A stretch of 39,953 nucleotides of DNA. Origin: Silicimonas sp. Lineage in GTDB: Bacteria; Pseudomonadota; Alphaproteobacteria; Rhodobacterales; Rhodobacteraceae. Shown piece by piece: positions 24,346 to 34,200 of the stretch; the first letter of the stretch is position 1, and each line of letters begins with the position of its first letter. Below the pieces are notes generated by a model. The model did not search any database, was not told the DNA's origin, and saw nothing but the letters and a program-made list of their open reading frames with translations. Location: the NCBI GenBank assembly GCA_022819605.1, contig JAJEGW010000047.1:1-39953 (forward strand). The letters are read 5' to 3'. A program made the translations under genes and the position numbers.

Positions 24346-25071
24346 ATGGTCATGATCACGGGCGGCAAATCGATCTACGGCGCTTCTGTGGGCATCCTCA
24401 TGCTCGAAGCTCGGTTCCCGCGCATCCTTGGCGACATGGGCAACGCGGGCACATGGAGCTTTCCCGTGCTCTACAAGGTCGTGCGCGACGCGTCGCCGGA
24501 TCGCGTGGTCCGACAGGGAGCGCGAGGCTTGCTGGACGCTTTCACGACGGCGGCGCAGCAACTTGAGGCTGACGGAGTGGACGGGATCACCACGAATTGC
24601 GGGTTTCTCTCGATTTTTCAGGACGAGCTGTCGGCGGCAGTCGACATTCCCGTTCTGACCTCGTCGCTGATGCAGCTTCGCGCGGTCAATGCACTCCTCC
24701 CGTCAAGCCGCCGGGCGGGAATCCTTACCGTTTCGCGCTCGTCCCTTACCGAAGCGCATCTGTCGGCTGCAGGCGTGCCGGAGGGTACGCCCATCGGCAC
24801 GACCGAAGGTCGGATGCATTTCACCGAGGCCGTCTTGGGCAATTCGCTCGAACTCGATCCGGCGGCAGCAGAAGCTGACAACGTGGCCGCCGCTGAAGAA
24901 CTTGTTGCGGGACATCCCGAAATTGGAGCTATCGTGCTCGAATGCACCAACATGGCACCTTACGCGGCCGCGATTCGAAGCGCCACGGGAATTCCGGTCT
25001 TTTCGCATCTGAGCTTCGTGAACTGGTTCCAGTCCTCGCTGTCGCCGCCGGACTGGCCGCACAAGACCTGA
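24346..25071 (+). CDS. Aspartate/glutamate racemase family protein
   Basis: A 241-residue protein with the two catalytic cysteines of the PLP-independent Asp/Glu racemase superfamily in the right contexts: Cys85 in ITTNCGFL and Cys200 in VLECTNM. GKSIYGASVGILML at the start and GIPVFSHLSF near the end match the family. ATG 24346 is used; the ATG two codons later (24352) has better spacing from GGGG. Members include amino-acid racemases, hydantoin racemases and maleate isomerase-like proteins. Next to a D-amino-acid-dehydrogenase-like gene, an amino acid racemase feeding D-isomer to the oxidase is likely but unproven. Confidence 0.85.
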   Translation: MVMITGGKSIYGASVGILMLEARFPRILGDMGNAGTWSFPVLYKVVRDASPDRVVRQGARGLLDAFTTAAQQLEADGVDGITTNCGFLSIFQDELSAAVDIPVLTSSLMQLRAVNALLPSSRRAGILTVSRSSLTEAHLSAAGVPEGTPIGTTEGRMHFTEAVLGNSLELDPAAAEADNVAAAEELVAGHPEIGAIVLECTNMAPYAAAIRSATGIPVFSHLSFVNWFQSSLSPPDWPHKT

Positions 25072-25696
25072 GATTTGCGGGACACGTGGCGGTTCAATCG
25101 ATCACGGCTGCTGCGCGCCCGGCAAGGGTGCCAAGCCAGCACGCCCCAAGGATGTGTCGCTGAACGAGGGCCTGCGGCAACTTGCGTCGTCGAATTTGGA
25201 AAACGTCGTCTTGTTCCGTTGAGAACGATGCCGTCGCATTGCTTTGCCGGCACCGATGCCTGCGCCTTCCCCGACCGCCCAAGGTGAACGTTCGCGAGTT
25301 TCGCGCCGGGCGTGCGCGTTCACGAATCTGAATGCCACCCCAGGAGACCCGACGTCGACAAGTCCGGTGTGCACAGGTGTTCGAAGTGCAGACCTGCAAC
25401 TGGGCACCATCATGGCCAGGGATCGGGCGCAAATCCCGCCAAGGTGTTCAAAGCACTGTGATTTTCAGGTACTCCCGACTCTCTGACTCGTTCTGTTGGC
25501 AGCAGGAAGGAAGATCGCGAAAGTGACCATGTGTCATGTCCGTTCCGGCATTGGCTCGGGAAATGCAGTGAATGCACATCGTGTTGAAAATGGAACGGGA
25601 ATTGCTGAGGACATTGCGGTAGGGTGGACATCGGTAGGCGGTCGAAGTACCTTGAATGTCAAGTCTAGGTCCGGTCGATTCGAAGGAGCGCCTCTA
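25072..25696. other. Intergenic region, accessory/core junction
   Basis: About 625 bases with no recognisable gene. Base composition falls toward the right end. No insertion sequence ends or attachment repeats could be seen. Confidence 0.35.
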
Positions 25697-26614
25697 ATGA
25701 GTAGCGTTTTGGTTTATGCCGCTCCGCCTGCGATGATGGCGCGTAGATTGGAGAACGCGAAGCGTCTCCTCTGCAGTTCGCTTTCCGGGCTGCGTCGTTC
25801 GAATCTTCTCCATGAATTTCGGCCGATCCGGTGGGCGGCGACGGCATTTTGTGCCGCGCTCATGTTGAATGCAGTTCCGGAAGCGGCAGCGCAGTCGGCT
25901 GCCGAGAAAGGTCTTCAGATCGCCAAGACGGCGCGTGCCGCTGACAGGGGATTCGGAAATTATACCGCCGAGTTGAGCATGATTTTGCGAAACCGTCGGG
26001 GGAAGGAGAGCCGACGTTCGCTGCGCATCAAGGTTCTTGAAGTTGCGGGTGACGGCAACAAGACCGTGTTCGTGTTTGACAATCCCAAAGACGTGAAGGG
26101 AACTGCATTCCTGATTCACGGACATGTCAACAAGTCGGATGATCAATGGCTTTATCTTCCAGCATTGAAACGAGTCAAACGCATCAGTTCTTCGAAGCGT
26201 TCGGGATCTTTCATGGGAAGTGAGTTCGCGTACGAAGATCTGACAATTCCGGAAGTCGAAAAGTTCACGTACAAATGGCTGCGCAACGAGCCTTGCGGGA
26301 ATCTGACGTGCACAGTTTTGGAAATGATTCCAACTGAGCGTGGCTCAGGTTATTCCCGACAAATTGCCTGGCATGACACCAAAGAATTTCGTGTCTGGAA
26401 AACGGAATATTATGATCGGAAAAACGATCATCTGAAGACACTGACTTTCAGCGGGTACAAAAAATATACTGGCGGATTTTGGAAACCCGAGAACTTGAAT
26501 ATGGTCAACCATGCCACCGGCAAGAGCACGGATCTGAATTGGAGCAACTACCAGTTCAACACCAATCTGAGCGAAAAGGACTTTACGCAAACAAGTCTTC
26601 GACGCATCCGCTGA
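25697..26614 (+). CDS. LolA-like outer membrane lipoprotein-sorting protein
   Basis: A 305-residue protein of the LolA-like, outer-membrane lipoprotein-sorting family (PF17131 type). About 45 residues precede a hydrophobic stretch ending in VPEAAAQ, so the signal peptide is internal or the true start is later (Met13/14 are options). AAGGAG lies eight bases before ATG 25697. The mature part has SMILRNRRGKESRRSLRIKV, DNPKDVKGTAFLIHGH, DQWLYLPALKRVKRISSSKR and GSFMGSEFAYEDLTI, all typical. Such genes usually sit beside an MMPL/RND exporter gene; none is here. Two sampled 60-base lines have 28 and 24 G+C, far below neighbours, so it may have been acquired. It probably acts in the periplasm on lipid or hopanoid transport. 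Confidence 0.82.
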   Translation: MSSVLVYAAPPAMMARRLENAKRLLCSSLSGLRRSNLLHEFRPIRWAATAFCAALMLNAVPEAAAQSAAEKGLQIAKTARAADRGFGNYTAELSMILRNRRGKESRRSLRIKVLEVAGDGNKTVFVFDNPKDVKGTAFLIHGHVNKSDDQWLYLPALKRVKRISSSKRSGSFMGSEFAYEDLTIPEVEKFTYKWLRNEPCGNLTCTVLEMIPTERGSGYSRQIAWHDTKEFRVWKTEYYDRKNDHLKTLTFSGYKKYTGGFWKPENLNMVNHATGKSTDLNWSNYQFNTNLSEKDFTQTSLRRIR

Positions 26615-26847
26615 CAACCTGACTGCTTTCAAGACTGATCCCAAGGACTGTCTGCGTGGCGACATTCGCCAACGGAACGGCTTCAACCGGAGCCGAGGGA
26701 TTCATTGAATGCGAAGTCCAATGCTGGGAATTCGGGCAAGGAATGCTGCAAGGCGCCTGGCCGTGTGCACCTGCTCACCGGGCTTCGCAAGCGACGTCAC
26801 CGGACATGAGGTGCATGTTCGATCACTGAATGTGCGCAAGAAGGTCT

Positions 26848-27351
26848 TCAATCAGCGCCCCGGTATGGCTCGACATACTGAAGCGCCATGTCCCACGGAA
26901 AGAATATCCAGGTGTCTTGGCTGACGCCGGTTATGAACGTGTCCACCTGTTGTTCGCCCATGGGCTTGGCGTAAATCGTGGCAAAATGAGCCTTCGGATA
27001 GTGCCGTCTTACGAGTTCGAGCGTCTGGCCGGTGTCGACCAGGTCGTCCACGACGAGAATGCCGTTCCCGTCACTCATCATTTCCGCGTCTGGAGACTTC
27101 AGAATCTCCGCGTCGGACTGCGACTGGTGGTCATAGCTCTTCACGCTGATCGTATCCACGATTCGAATGTCGAGTTCGCGGGCCACGATCATCGCTGGTG
27201 CCATGCCGCCACGCGTAATTGCCACGACCGCCGCCCACCTGCCATCCAGTGGCCCGCGCCCATCCAGTCGCCAAGCAAGCGCACGGGCGTCGCGATGCAA
27301 CTGGTCCCAGCTGACGTGGAATCCTTTCTCGTGTGGCAGTCGTTCGGTCAC
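26848..27351 (-). CDS. gpt: Xanthine-guanine phosphoribosyltransferase
   Basis: A 167-residue type I phosphoribosyltransferase. The PRPP-binding motif is [11 protein letters not shown] (about 99-109), preceded by [20 protein letters not shown], whose RGG is the pyrophosphate loop. The C-terminal WIFFPWDMA is characteristic of Gpt. It salvages xanthine and guanine to XMP and GMP in the cytoplasm or at the inner membrane. It is convergent with the LolA-like gene and upstream-adjacent (145 bases) to fabI in the same direction. Complete in length and motifs. Confidence 0.93.
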   Translation of the reverse strand: MTERLPHEKGFHVSWDQLHRDARALAWRLDGRGPLDGRWAAVVAITRGGMAPAMIVARELDIRIVDTISVKSYDHQSQSDAEILKSPDAEMMSDGNGILVVDDLVDTGQTLELVRRHYPKAHFATIYAKPMGEQQVDTFITGVSQDTWIFFPWDMALQYVEPYRGAD

Positions 27352-27496
27352 GGGCTGTCCTGTCGATCAACTCGCGGGAACGTCTCTGGCCGATGCGGCG
27401 GGTACGCCAAGCACCGGTTCCTCGGACGGCGGCATAGTACGGATCCGGTACGGGATTGCCTTGCAACCGAGATGGCTATTCCAGCGCCAGGCGTCA

Positions 27497-28312
27497 TCAT
27501 TCGGGTTTCTCGTAGGTCATGTCCGGGGCGTCAAGCGCCTTCATGCCCACGACATGGTAGCCGGAGTCCACGTGATGAACCTCGCCCGTGACAGCCGCAC
27601 CCAGATCGGAAAGAAGATATAGCGCGGCGTTGCCGACATCCTCGATGGTAACGTTGCGCCTCAGCGGAGAATTGTACTCGTTCCACTTCAGTATGTAGCG
27701 GAAGTCGCCGATGCCGGAGGCCGCCAAGGTCTTGATCGTGCCCGCGCTGATGGCATTGCATCGGATGCCGTCCTTGCCGAGATCTTCGGCCATGTAACGC
27801 ACGCTGGCTTCCAGCGCAGCCTTGCAGACTCCCATCACGTTGTAATGTGGCATCACTCGCTCGGCCCCGTAATAGGTCAGGGTCAGGAGCGATCCGCCAT
27901 CAGGCATTATCGCGGCGGCGCGCCGTGCAATCGCGGTGAAGGAATAGACTGAGATGTCCATCGACATGAGGAAGTTGTCGCGACTTGTGTCGACATAGCG
28001 GCCACGCAATTCGCTCTTGTCGGAAAACCCGATCGCGTGAACGACGAAATCAAGTTTGCCCCAGCGGTCCCATAGTTCCTGGAACAGGGAGTCCACGCTG
28101 TTCATGTCTGCCACGTCGCAGGGCAGGACGAAGTTCGAGCCCAACTGTCCTGCCAATGGCCCGACGCGCTTCTGGAGCGCCTCGCTCTGATACGAAAACG
28201 CGAGTTCGGCACCTTGACCGGCAACCGCCTTGGCAATTCCCCAGGCGATCGATTTCTCGTTGGCCAGCCCCATGATCAGGCCCTTCTTGCCTGCCATAAG
28301 CCCTGCGGACAT
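27497..28312 (-). CDS. fabI: Enoyl-[acyl-carrier-protein] reductase (NADH)
   Basis: A 271-residue Fab[16 protein letters not shown] (16-30) is the cofactor motif of the family, [10 protein letters not shown] follows, and the active site is Tyr157/Lys164 ([16 protein letters not shown]), with the six-residue spacing of FabI and not the three of ordinary SDRs. [16 protein letters not shown] is the substrate-binding loop. It carries out the last reduction of fatty acid elongation. ATG 28312 has GAGGG eight bases upstream. Divergent from pdxH with only 80 bases between. Confidence 0.95.
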   Translation of the reverse strand: MSAGLMAGKKGLIMGLANEKSIAWGIAKAVAGQGAELAFSYQSEALQKRVGPLAGQLGSNFVLPCDVADMNSVDSLFQELWDRWGKLDFVVHAIGFSDKSELRGRYVDTSRDNFLMSMDISVYSFTAIARRAAAIMPDGGSLLTLTYYGAERVMPHYNVMGVCKAALEASVRYMAEDLGKDGIRCNAISAGTIKTLAASGIGDFRYILKWNEYNSPLRRNVTIEDVGNAALYLLSDLGAAVTGEVHHVDSGYHVVGMKALDAPDMTYEKPE

Positions 28313-28392
28313 ATTTTGACCCTCGCCCCGTTTACCGTGCAGTGGGTCTATGCGATCAAGCCAAGTGCATCAAGGGCGCGAAGGCGGGCTTC

Positions 28393-28995
28393 ATGGACAG
28401 AACCGGAATTTTCGAAGGCAATGACCCGATGGCCATCGTGAGCCGTTGGCTGAACGAGGCAGCAGGGACTGAACCGAACGATCCGAATGCATTGGCCCTC
28501 GCCACGGTGGACGAAACCGGTCTGCCGAATGTGCGCATGGTCCTGCTCAAGGGGATCGAAAACGGCACCTTCGTCTTTTACACGAATTACGGCAGCGTGA
28601 AGGCACGGGAACTCAAGGCTTCCGAGAAGGCGGCCTTCGTCCTGCACTGGAAGAGCCTCCGCCGTCAGGTCAGGGTACGCGGACCCGCAACGATTGAGAG
28701 CGGTGCGTCGGCAGACCGCTACTTTGCGACGCGAGGGGTGCAAAGCCGGATAGGGGCCTGGGCATCCCGTCAGTCCGAGCCGTTGTCTTCCCGAAAGGTG
28801 CTGATGGCCAGGGCGGCGAAGATGGGCGTCGTTCACGGACTTGATCCGAAGCGCCCACCGTTCTGGGGCGGTTTCAGAATCTTGCCCTTAGAGATCGAGT
28901 TTTGGGCCGATGGGGATTTCCGGCTCCACGACCGATTCCGTTGGACCAGGGCGTCGCCAGATGCCGCTTGGGAGGTCGAACGCCTTTATCCTTAG
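28393..28995 (+). CDS. pdxH: Pyridoxamine 5'-phosphate oxidase
   Basis: A 200-residue PNP/PMP oxidase that makes PLP with FMN and oxygen. Family blocks are [43 protein letters not shown] and the C-terminal [15 protein letters not shown] with the FMN/PLP-binding residues. [11 protein letters not shown] is also standard. ATG 28393 ([12 protein letters not shown]) was chosen because it is the usual N-terminus in this order; an earlier in-frame start at 28342 would be unlike the family. The gene diverges from fabI and precedes the cold-shock gene. Confidence 0.94.
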   Translation: MDRTGIFEGNDPMAIVSRWLNEAAGTEPNDPNALALATVDETGLPNVRMVLLKGIENGTFVFYTNYGSVKARELKASEKAAFVLHWKSLRRQVRVRGPATIESGASADRYFATRGVQSRIGAWASRQSEPLSSRKVLMARAAKMGVVHGLDPKRPPFWGGFRILPLEIEFWADGDFRLHDRFRWTRASPDAAWEVERLYP

Positions 28996-29065
28996 CACAA
29001 TCCTGCCTAGATTTCTGCAGAATTGAGCACTTCGCGCCGTGAACGAGGCGGTTTGTCGATGAAAG

Positions 29066-29081
29066 CGGGTGCATGCACCCG
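29066..29081. repeat. 16-bp palindrome upstream of the cold-shock gene
   Basis: CGGGTGCATGCACCCG is a perfect palindrome 123 bases before the csp start. Its core GTGCATGCAC recurs at 31140-31149, 128 bases before nrdJ. It may be a protein-binding site or an RNA hairpin; no T-run directly follows. Confidence 0.5.
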
Positions 29082-29203
29082 TCGCCCCACCGCGACAGTC
29101 CACTGCGTGAATATTGTGTGCGGATTTTTTTGTTGCGTGCGGTCGCACCAATGGCTCAAAGTAGGCGCATGCTGGGCAACAGCCCAAGGGATGATGCTTA
29201 TAG

Positions 29204-29737
29204 ATGACCGACCTCAGCAAAGGCGGCGTGCGCGTCACTGGCAAGGTAAAGTGGTTTGATCCGTCGAAGGGGTTCGGCTTTGTCGTTTCCGATGAGGGCG
29301 GGCCGGACATTCTGCTTCATGCAAATGTGCTTCGCAACTATGGACAATCCTCCGTGGCGGACTCGGCGGGAATTGAAGTCGAGATCCAGGAAACGGCACG
29401 AGGCATCCAGGCAATCGCAGTGCTCAGGATAGATCCTCCAGCCATGTCCGCAGCAGATGATGCCTTGCCGGATGGTGGTGAGTTCAACGAGCCGGTTGAC
29501 CCGTCGGTGCCGTTGGAGCCGGCGCGCGTGAAGTGGTTCGACAAGGCGAAGGGGTTCGGATTCGCGAACGTCTACGGCTGCAGCGAGGATGTCTTTCTCC
29601 ATATCGAGATCTTGAGGCGCTCGGAACTTGCCGACCTTCAGCCCGGAGAGGCGGTGTCAATCAGGGTCGTGGAGGGCAAGCGGGGTCGCATGGCCACTCA
29701 GATCGCGTCATGGGAAGCGGGCCTTAGATCCGAATAG
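29204..29737 (+). CDS. Cold-shock protein with two cold-shock domains
   Basis: A 177-residue cytoplasmic protein with two CSDs joined by an acidic linker. The first (about 10-75) has VKWFDPSKGFGFV, and the second (about 106-172) has VKWFDKAKGFGFANVYGC with DVFLH. Both carry the RNP1-type KGFGF RNA-binding motif; the second DVFLH box is complete and the first reads DILLH. Double-CSD proteins of this size are common in Alphaproteobacteria and bind single-stranded RNA or DNA. The start at 29204 has AGGGAT some bases upstream. The stop overlaps the GTG/ATG start of the DUF192 gene. Confidence 0.93.
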   Translation: MTDLSKGGVRVTGKVKWFDPSKGFGFVVSDEGGPDILLHANVLRNYGQSSVADSAGIEVEIQETARGIQAIAVLRIDPPAMSAADDALPDGGEFNEPVDPSVPLEPARVKWFDKAKGFGFANVYGCSEDVFLHIEILRRSELADLQPGEAVSIRVVEGKRGRMATQIASWEAGLRSE

Positions 29738-29739
29738 TG

Positions 29740-30201
29740 ATGCGGGCAGGATTCGGAATCTTGGCATTGCTTGTATTTGCCGAAACAGCGTCGGCGGATT
29801 GCAAGGTTGACCGTGTCGACCTGCGTGGCGACTGGGGCCGCGCACGGTTCTCCGTGGAACTTGCGGATGATCCCGACGAACGGTCGCTCGGTCTGATGCA
29901 CCGGGACTTCCTGCCATCGGGAAGCGGAATGCTCTTTGCATACGAAGCGCCGCAGCGCGCGGTTTTCTGGATGAAGAATACCAGGGTTCCGCTCGACATG
30001 ATTTTCCTGACTCCGTCCGGAAGGGTAACAAAAGTCCACGAGAACGCGATACCATTTGACGAAACGCACATAGATGGTGGCGAGGGTGTCAAATTCGTGC
30101 TTGAAATCAACGGCGGCCTTTCTCGCAGGCTTGGCATCAATGAAGGAAGCGAGCTTCGGCATCCGGTCATCGGACCGAACCCGGTCTGGCCCTGCGAATA
30201 G
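29740..30201 (+). CDS. DUF192 family exported protein
   Basis: A 153-residue protein. The signal peptide is MRAGFGILALLVFAETASAD. The DUF192 core follows: DERSLGLMHRDFLPSGSGML, FWMKNTRVPLDMIF (the family hallmark) and VLEINGGLSRRLGI. The start is the ATG at 29740; GTG 29737, which overlaps the csp stop, is an alternative. Function of DUF192 is not established. It is probably periplasmic. Co-directional and overlapping with csp, so it should be one transcript. Confidence 0.9.
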   Translation: MRAGFGILALLVFAETASADCKVDRVDLRGDWGRARFSVELADDPDERSLGLMHRDFLPSGSGMLFAYEAPQRAVFWMKNTRVPLDMIFLTPSGRVTKVHENAIPFDETHIDGGEGVKFVLEINGGLSRRLGINEGSELRHPVIGPNPVWPCE

Positions 30202-30436
30202 ACAGCGGGATGATAGACCGGAAACGCGTCGATGTGCATGGCCGGGGAGGCACTCTCAAGCAATCTTGATTCCCGGCATGCAGTCGAATTTCGCCGGTTG
30301 ATCGTGCCGCGTCCGCCATTGCCGGGCCCTTGGCTTGCGGAGGACTCGCTGAACCCTTGCAGGCAAGGCAGACCGCAAGCTCAGGCACAAGCGAATTGCC
30401 AAGGGGAAATTCTTTGCGGTATTGAGGCGACCGAGT

Positions 30437-30513
30437 CGGGGCGTAGCGCAGTCTGGTAGCGCACCTGTTTTGGGAACAGGGGGTCGGGAGTTCGAATCTC
30501 TCCGCCCCGACCA
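30437..30513 (+). tRNA. tRNA-Pro (anticodon TGG)
   Basis: A full 77-base cloverleaf: acceptor CGGGGCG (30437-30443) pairs with CGCCCCG (30503-30509). The D-arm holds AGCGCAGTCTGGTAGCGC. The anticodon stem CCTGT/ACAGG encloses the loop TTTGGGA with TGG at positions 34-36. The T-loop reads TTCGAAT. The terminal CCA is encoded at 30511-30513. It reads CCA and, by wobble, other Pro codons. No integrase or attachment repeat is visible next to it. Confidence 0.95.
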
Positions 30514-31038
30514 GCATCAGCAAGGAATCCGAGGCGCGCGGCTCGTCCCGAAGTTCGGTCCGACGCATATTGCACGTTGCGCTTGGATTCTTGTGCGGCA
30601 TCTCGCTTGAAACCCGGTGACATCGACAGCGCTTGCCGGATGCGCGAGCGGCATGTCCGGAACCAAGAGTGCCAGATTCGTGGAATGTCACCGAGGTTGG
30701 CTGTCGTTCATCGCGGCGCACGAGATTTCCTGCCGGGTTCGCCCGTCAGGGTCGCGAAGCGCATCCGAGTGGCAAAGTGATTCTATCTTGAGTGTCAGCC
30801 GACGGCACGAACTTCTGTCCATCGTCCCGCTCAAGATAAAAGAACTGACCGCCGAAGATGGCGATGGCACCCCTTGGCACTTCGCGCGAGTCGTTAGCTT
30901 GGCAGCGTAAACGCCTTATCTCGATTGACGGAATCGCGAGACCGGGACGTCTCATGCCGACCCATGATGGCACACGCTACACGCTTGCCTGGAGGTTGCA
31001 GAATTTTTTGGGATTTCCTGTTGACGAACCCCTAAGAA
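30514..31038. other. Intergenic region between tRNA-Pro and the nrdJ control region
   Basis: About 525 bases with no convincing gene. No cobalamin riboswitch could be recognised before the B12-dependent reductase. Short frames exist on both strands without family resemblance. Confidence 0.35.
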
Positions 31039-31085
31039 AAGCCGCAAGTTGTGTGAGCCGGTTGGGAGGCCACAACATGTTGTGG
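31039..31085. promoter_or_regulatory. Putative tandem NrdR boxes upstream of nrdJ
   Basis: CCACAACATGTTGTGG (31070-31085) is a perfect palindrome and agrees with the NrdR box consensus acaCwAtATaTwGtgt at 13 of 16 positions, including all strongly conserved ones. A degenerate second box, AAGCCGCAAGTTGTGT, begins exactly 31 bases earlier (31039-31054); its right half is perfect and its left half poor. Fifteen bases separate the boxes, the usual helical phasing of NrdR pairs. NrdR represses ribonucleotide reductase genes when dATP is high. Confidence 0.65.
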
Positions 31086-31138
31086 AATTTGACGGGGACA
31101 GCATTTGAGCATCTTCGGCCCTTCAGGAAGGAAAGGGT

Positions 31139-31150
31139 CGTGCATGCACG
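31139..31150. repeat. GTGCATGCAC palindrome upstream of nrdJ
   Basis: CGTGCATGCACG is a perfect 12-bp palindrome sharing its core with the site upstream of csp. A further half-site TGCAC follows at about 31158-31163. Meaning unknown. Confidence 0.45.
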
Positions 31151-31277
31151 CAACTATATGCACGGGACAGGTGCCGTTGTCTCTTCTCTTGGCTGCACTG
31201 AATGTCGACCTGACTGAGGCAGGGGAAGAAGGCCGGAATGGCTCAAGCAGGATAAAGAACGGGGTCCAAGCGAAAAA

Positions 31278-34200
31278 ATGAAAATCAAGCGTAGCTTTAC
31301 GAAGGCAGGCCGGGACGCATACGCGTCCATCAATTTCACGACGACGTCATCTGAGATCAAGAATCCGGACGGCACCGTCGTGTTTCGGCTCGATAACGTT
31401 GAAGTGCCCGAAAGCTGGAGCCAGGTGGCGTCGGATGTTGTCGCTCAGAAGTATTTCAGGAAAGCCGGAGTGCCGGCACGCCTGAAGAAAGTGAAGGAGC
31501 GGGGTGTCCCGGAGTTTCTTTGGCGTTCGGTCGCGGACGAAGCCGCGCTTGCCGGGATTCCTGAGGAGGATCGCTATGGCGGCGAATCCCGGGCAACTCA
31601 GGTCTTCGACCGCCTGGCGGGGGCTTGGGCCTACTGGGGCTGGAAGGGCGGCTACTTCTCATCGAAGGAAGACGCGCGGGCCTATTTCGACGAGATGCGC
31701 TACATGCTTGCGACGCAGCGTGCGGCGCCGAACTCTCCGCAATGGTTCAACACGGGCTTGCATTGGGCATACGGCATCGACGGGCCAAGCCAGGGTCACC
31801 ACTACGTGGACTACGAGACCGGAAAGCTGACCAAGTCCGGCAGCGCCTATGAGCATCCGCAGCCCCATGCGTGCTTCATACAGTCCTGCGCCGACGACCT
31901 CGTGAACAGCGGCGGCATCATGGACCTGTGGGTCCGGGAGTCACGCCTCTTCAAGTACGGGTCTGGAACCGGGACCAATTTCAGCCTGCTCCGTGGAGCA
32001 GGCGAGCATCTGTCGGGCGGTGGCAAGTCATCGGGACTGATGGGCTTCCTGAAGATCGGCGACCGTGCGGCCGGGGCCATCAAGTCGGGCGGCACCACCC
32101 GGCGCGCGGCCAAGATGGTAATCGTTGACGCCGATCACCCAGACATCGAGGACTTCATCAACTGGAAGGTCATCGAGGAGCAGAAGGTCGCTTCCATCGT
32201 GGCAGGCTCAAAGGTCCACGAACGCGAACTCAATGGCATATTCGCGGCGATCAAGGTGTGGGACGGAGCGGCAGCCGAAGCGGTTGATCCGGCGCGGAAC
32301 GAGAGCCTCAAGGCTGCGATCCGGTCCGCGAAAAGGTCGGCCATTCCCGAGACCTACATCAAGCGCGTACTTGACTACGCGAGACAGGGCTACGAATCGA
32401 TCGAGTTTCCGACATATGACACGGACTGGGATTCGGAGGCCTACTCGAGCGTTTCGGGTCAGAATTCCAACAACTCGATCCGGGTCACGGACGCGTTCCT
32501 GAAAGCGGTGAAGGATGATGGCGACTGGGAACTTTACCGCCGCACCGACGGCGGGGTGGCAAGGATCGTCAAGGCGCGTGATCTTTGGGAGCAGGTCGGC
32601 CACGCTGCTTGGGCTTGCGCAGACCCCGGCATCCAGTATCACGACACGATCAATGCCTGGCATACATGCCCCGAGGCCGGAGAAATCCGCGGATCGAACC
32701 CGTGTTCGGAATACATGTTCCTCGACGATACCGCCTGCAACCTGGCGTCCCTGAATCTCCGTACGTTCCATGACGACGGGGAGTTCCAGGCAGACGACTA
32801 TGTCCACGCAACGCGCCTCTGGACTGTGACGCTGGAGATCAGCGTCATGATGGCGCAATTTCCGTCGAAGGAGATCGCGCAACTGTCCTATGAGTTCAGG
32901 ACCCTCGGTCTCGGCTACGCGAACATTGGCGGCCTGCTCATGACCATGGGCCTGGGGTACGACTCAGATGAGGGCCGGGCACTGGCAGGCGCCCTCACGG
33001 CGATCATGACCGGCGTGTCCTACGCGACTTCAGCCGAGATCGCGCGGGAACTGGGCCCGTTCCATGGCTACCGGAAGAATTCCGAACACATGCTTCGCGT
33101 CATTCGCAATCATCGGCGTGCGGCACACGGAGAATCGTCCGGATACGAGAAGATGAACGTCCTTCCCGTGCCGCTTGATCACGACAACTGCCCGGATGGT
33201 AGGCTGGTGGAACTGGCCGCGAAGACGTGGGACGACGCGCTCGAACAGGGCATGAAACACGGCTACCGAAATGCCCAGGCCACGGTCATCGCACCGACTG
33301 GTACGATAGGCCTTGTGATGGACTGCGATACGACAGGGATCGAGCCGGACTTCGCCTTGGTGAAGTTCAAGAAGCTCGCCGGGGGCGGTTACTTCAAGAT
33401 CATAAACCGCTCAGTGCCGGCGGCGTTGGAGACTCTTGGATACTCTTCCTCCCAGATCCGGGAAATCGTTTCCTACGCCGTCGGCCACGGAACGTTGGCG
33501 AACGCCCCGGGGGTCAACCATGCAGCGCTGGTTGGCCATGGTTTCGGCGAGGCCGAGATCGACAGGATCGAGGAGGCTCTGCCGTCTGCGTTCGACATTC
33601 GCTTCGTGTTCAATCAGTGGACCCTCGGCGAAGAATTCTGCTTGAAGACTCTCGGGATCCCGGCGGAGAGGCTGAACGATCCGGAATTCGACCTTCTTCG
33701 CAGCCTCGGCTTCAGCAAGGCGGACATTGAAGCCGCGAATGACCACGTCTGCGGTTCGATGACGCTTGAAGACGCACCTCATTTGGCGAAAGAGCACTAC
33801 CATGTCTTCGACTGCGCGAATCCGTGTGGGCGCAAAGGCAAGCGGTTCCTTCCCGTCGACAGCCACATCAAGATGATGGCTGCCGCTCAGTCGTTCATTT
33901 CGGGCGCGATCTCCAAGACGATCAACATGCCGAACGACGCGACTGTCGAGGATTGCAAGGCGGCCTACGAACTTTCGCATCGGCTCGGCATCAAGGCCAA
34001 TGCCCTCTATCGTGACGGTTCAAAGCTCTCGCAACCCCTGTCGGCGGCCCTTGTCGCGGATGACGACGAGGCGGCGGAGACACTTGAGGCCGGCACGCCG
34101 CATGAGAAGGCCGTCGTGCTGGCCGAGAAGGTCGTGGAGAAGGTCATTGTCAAGGAACTGGCAGGCGCGCGCAATCGAATGCCCGAGCGGCGGCGGGGAT

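Noticed and set aside
30437..30513. tRNA-Pro as an integration site of a genomic island
   Set aside because: No integrase gene and no repeat of the tRNA 3' end were seen on either side.
30514..31277. A cobalamin riboswitch before the B12-dependent reductase gene
   Set aside because: The region was read for the conserved B12-box pattern and none was found; the palindromes present fit NrdR-type sites better.
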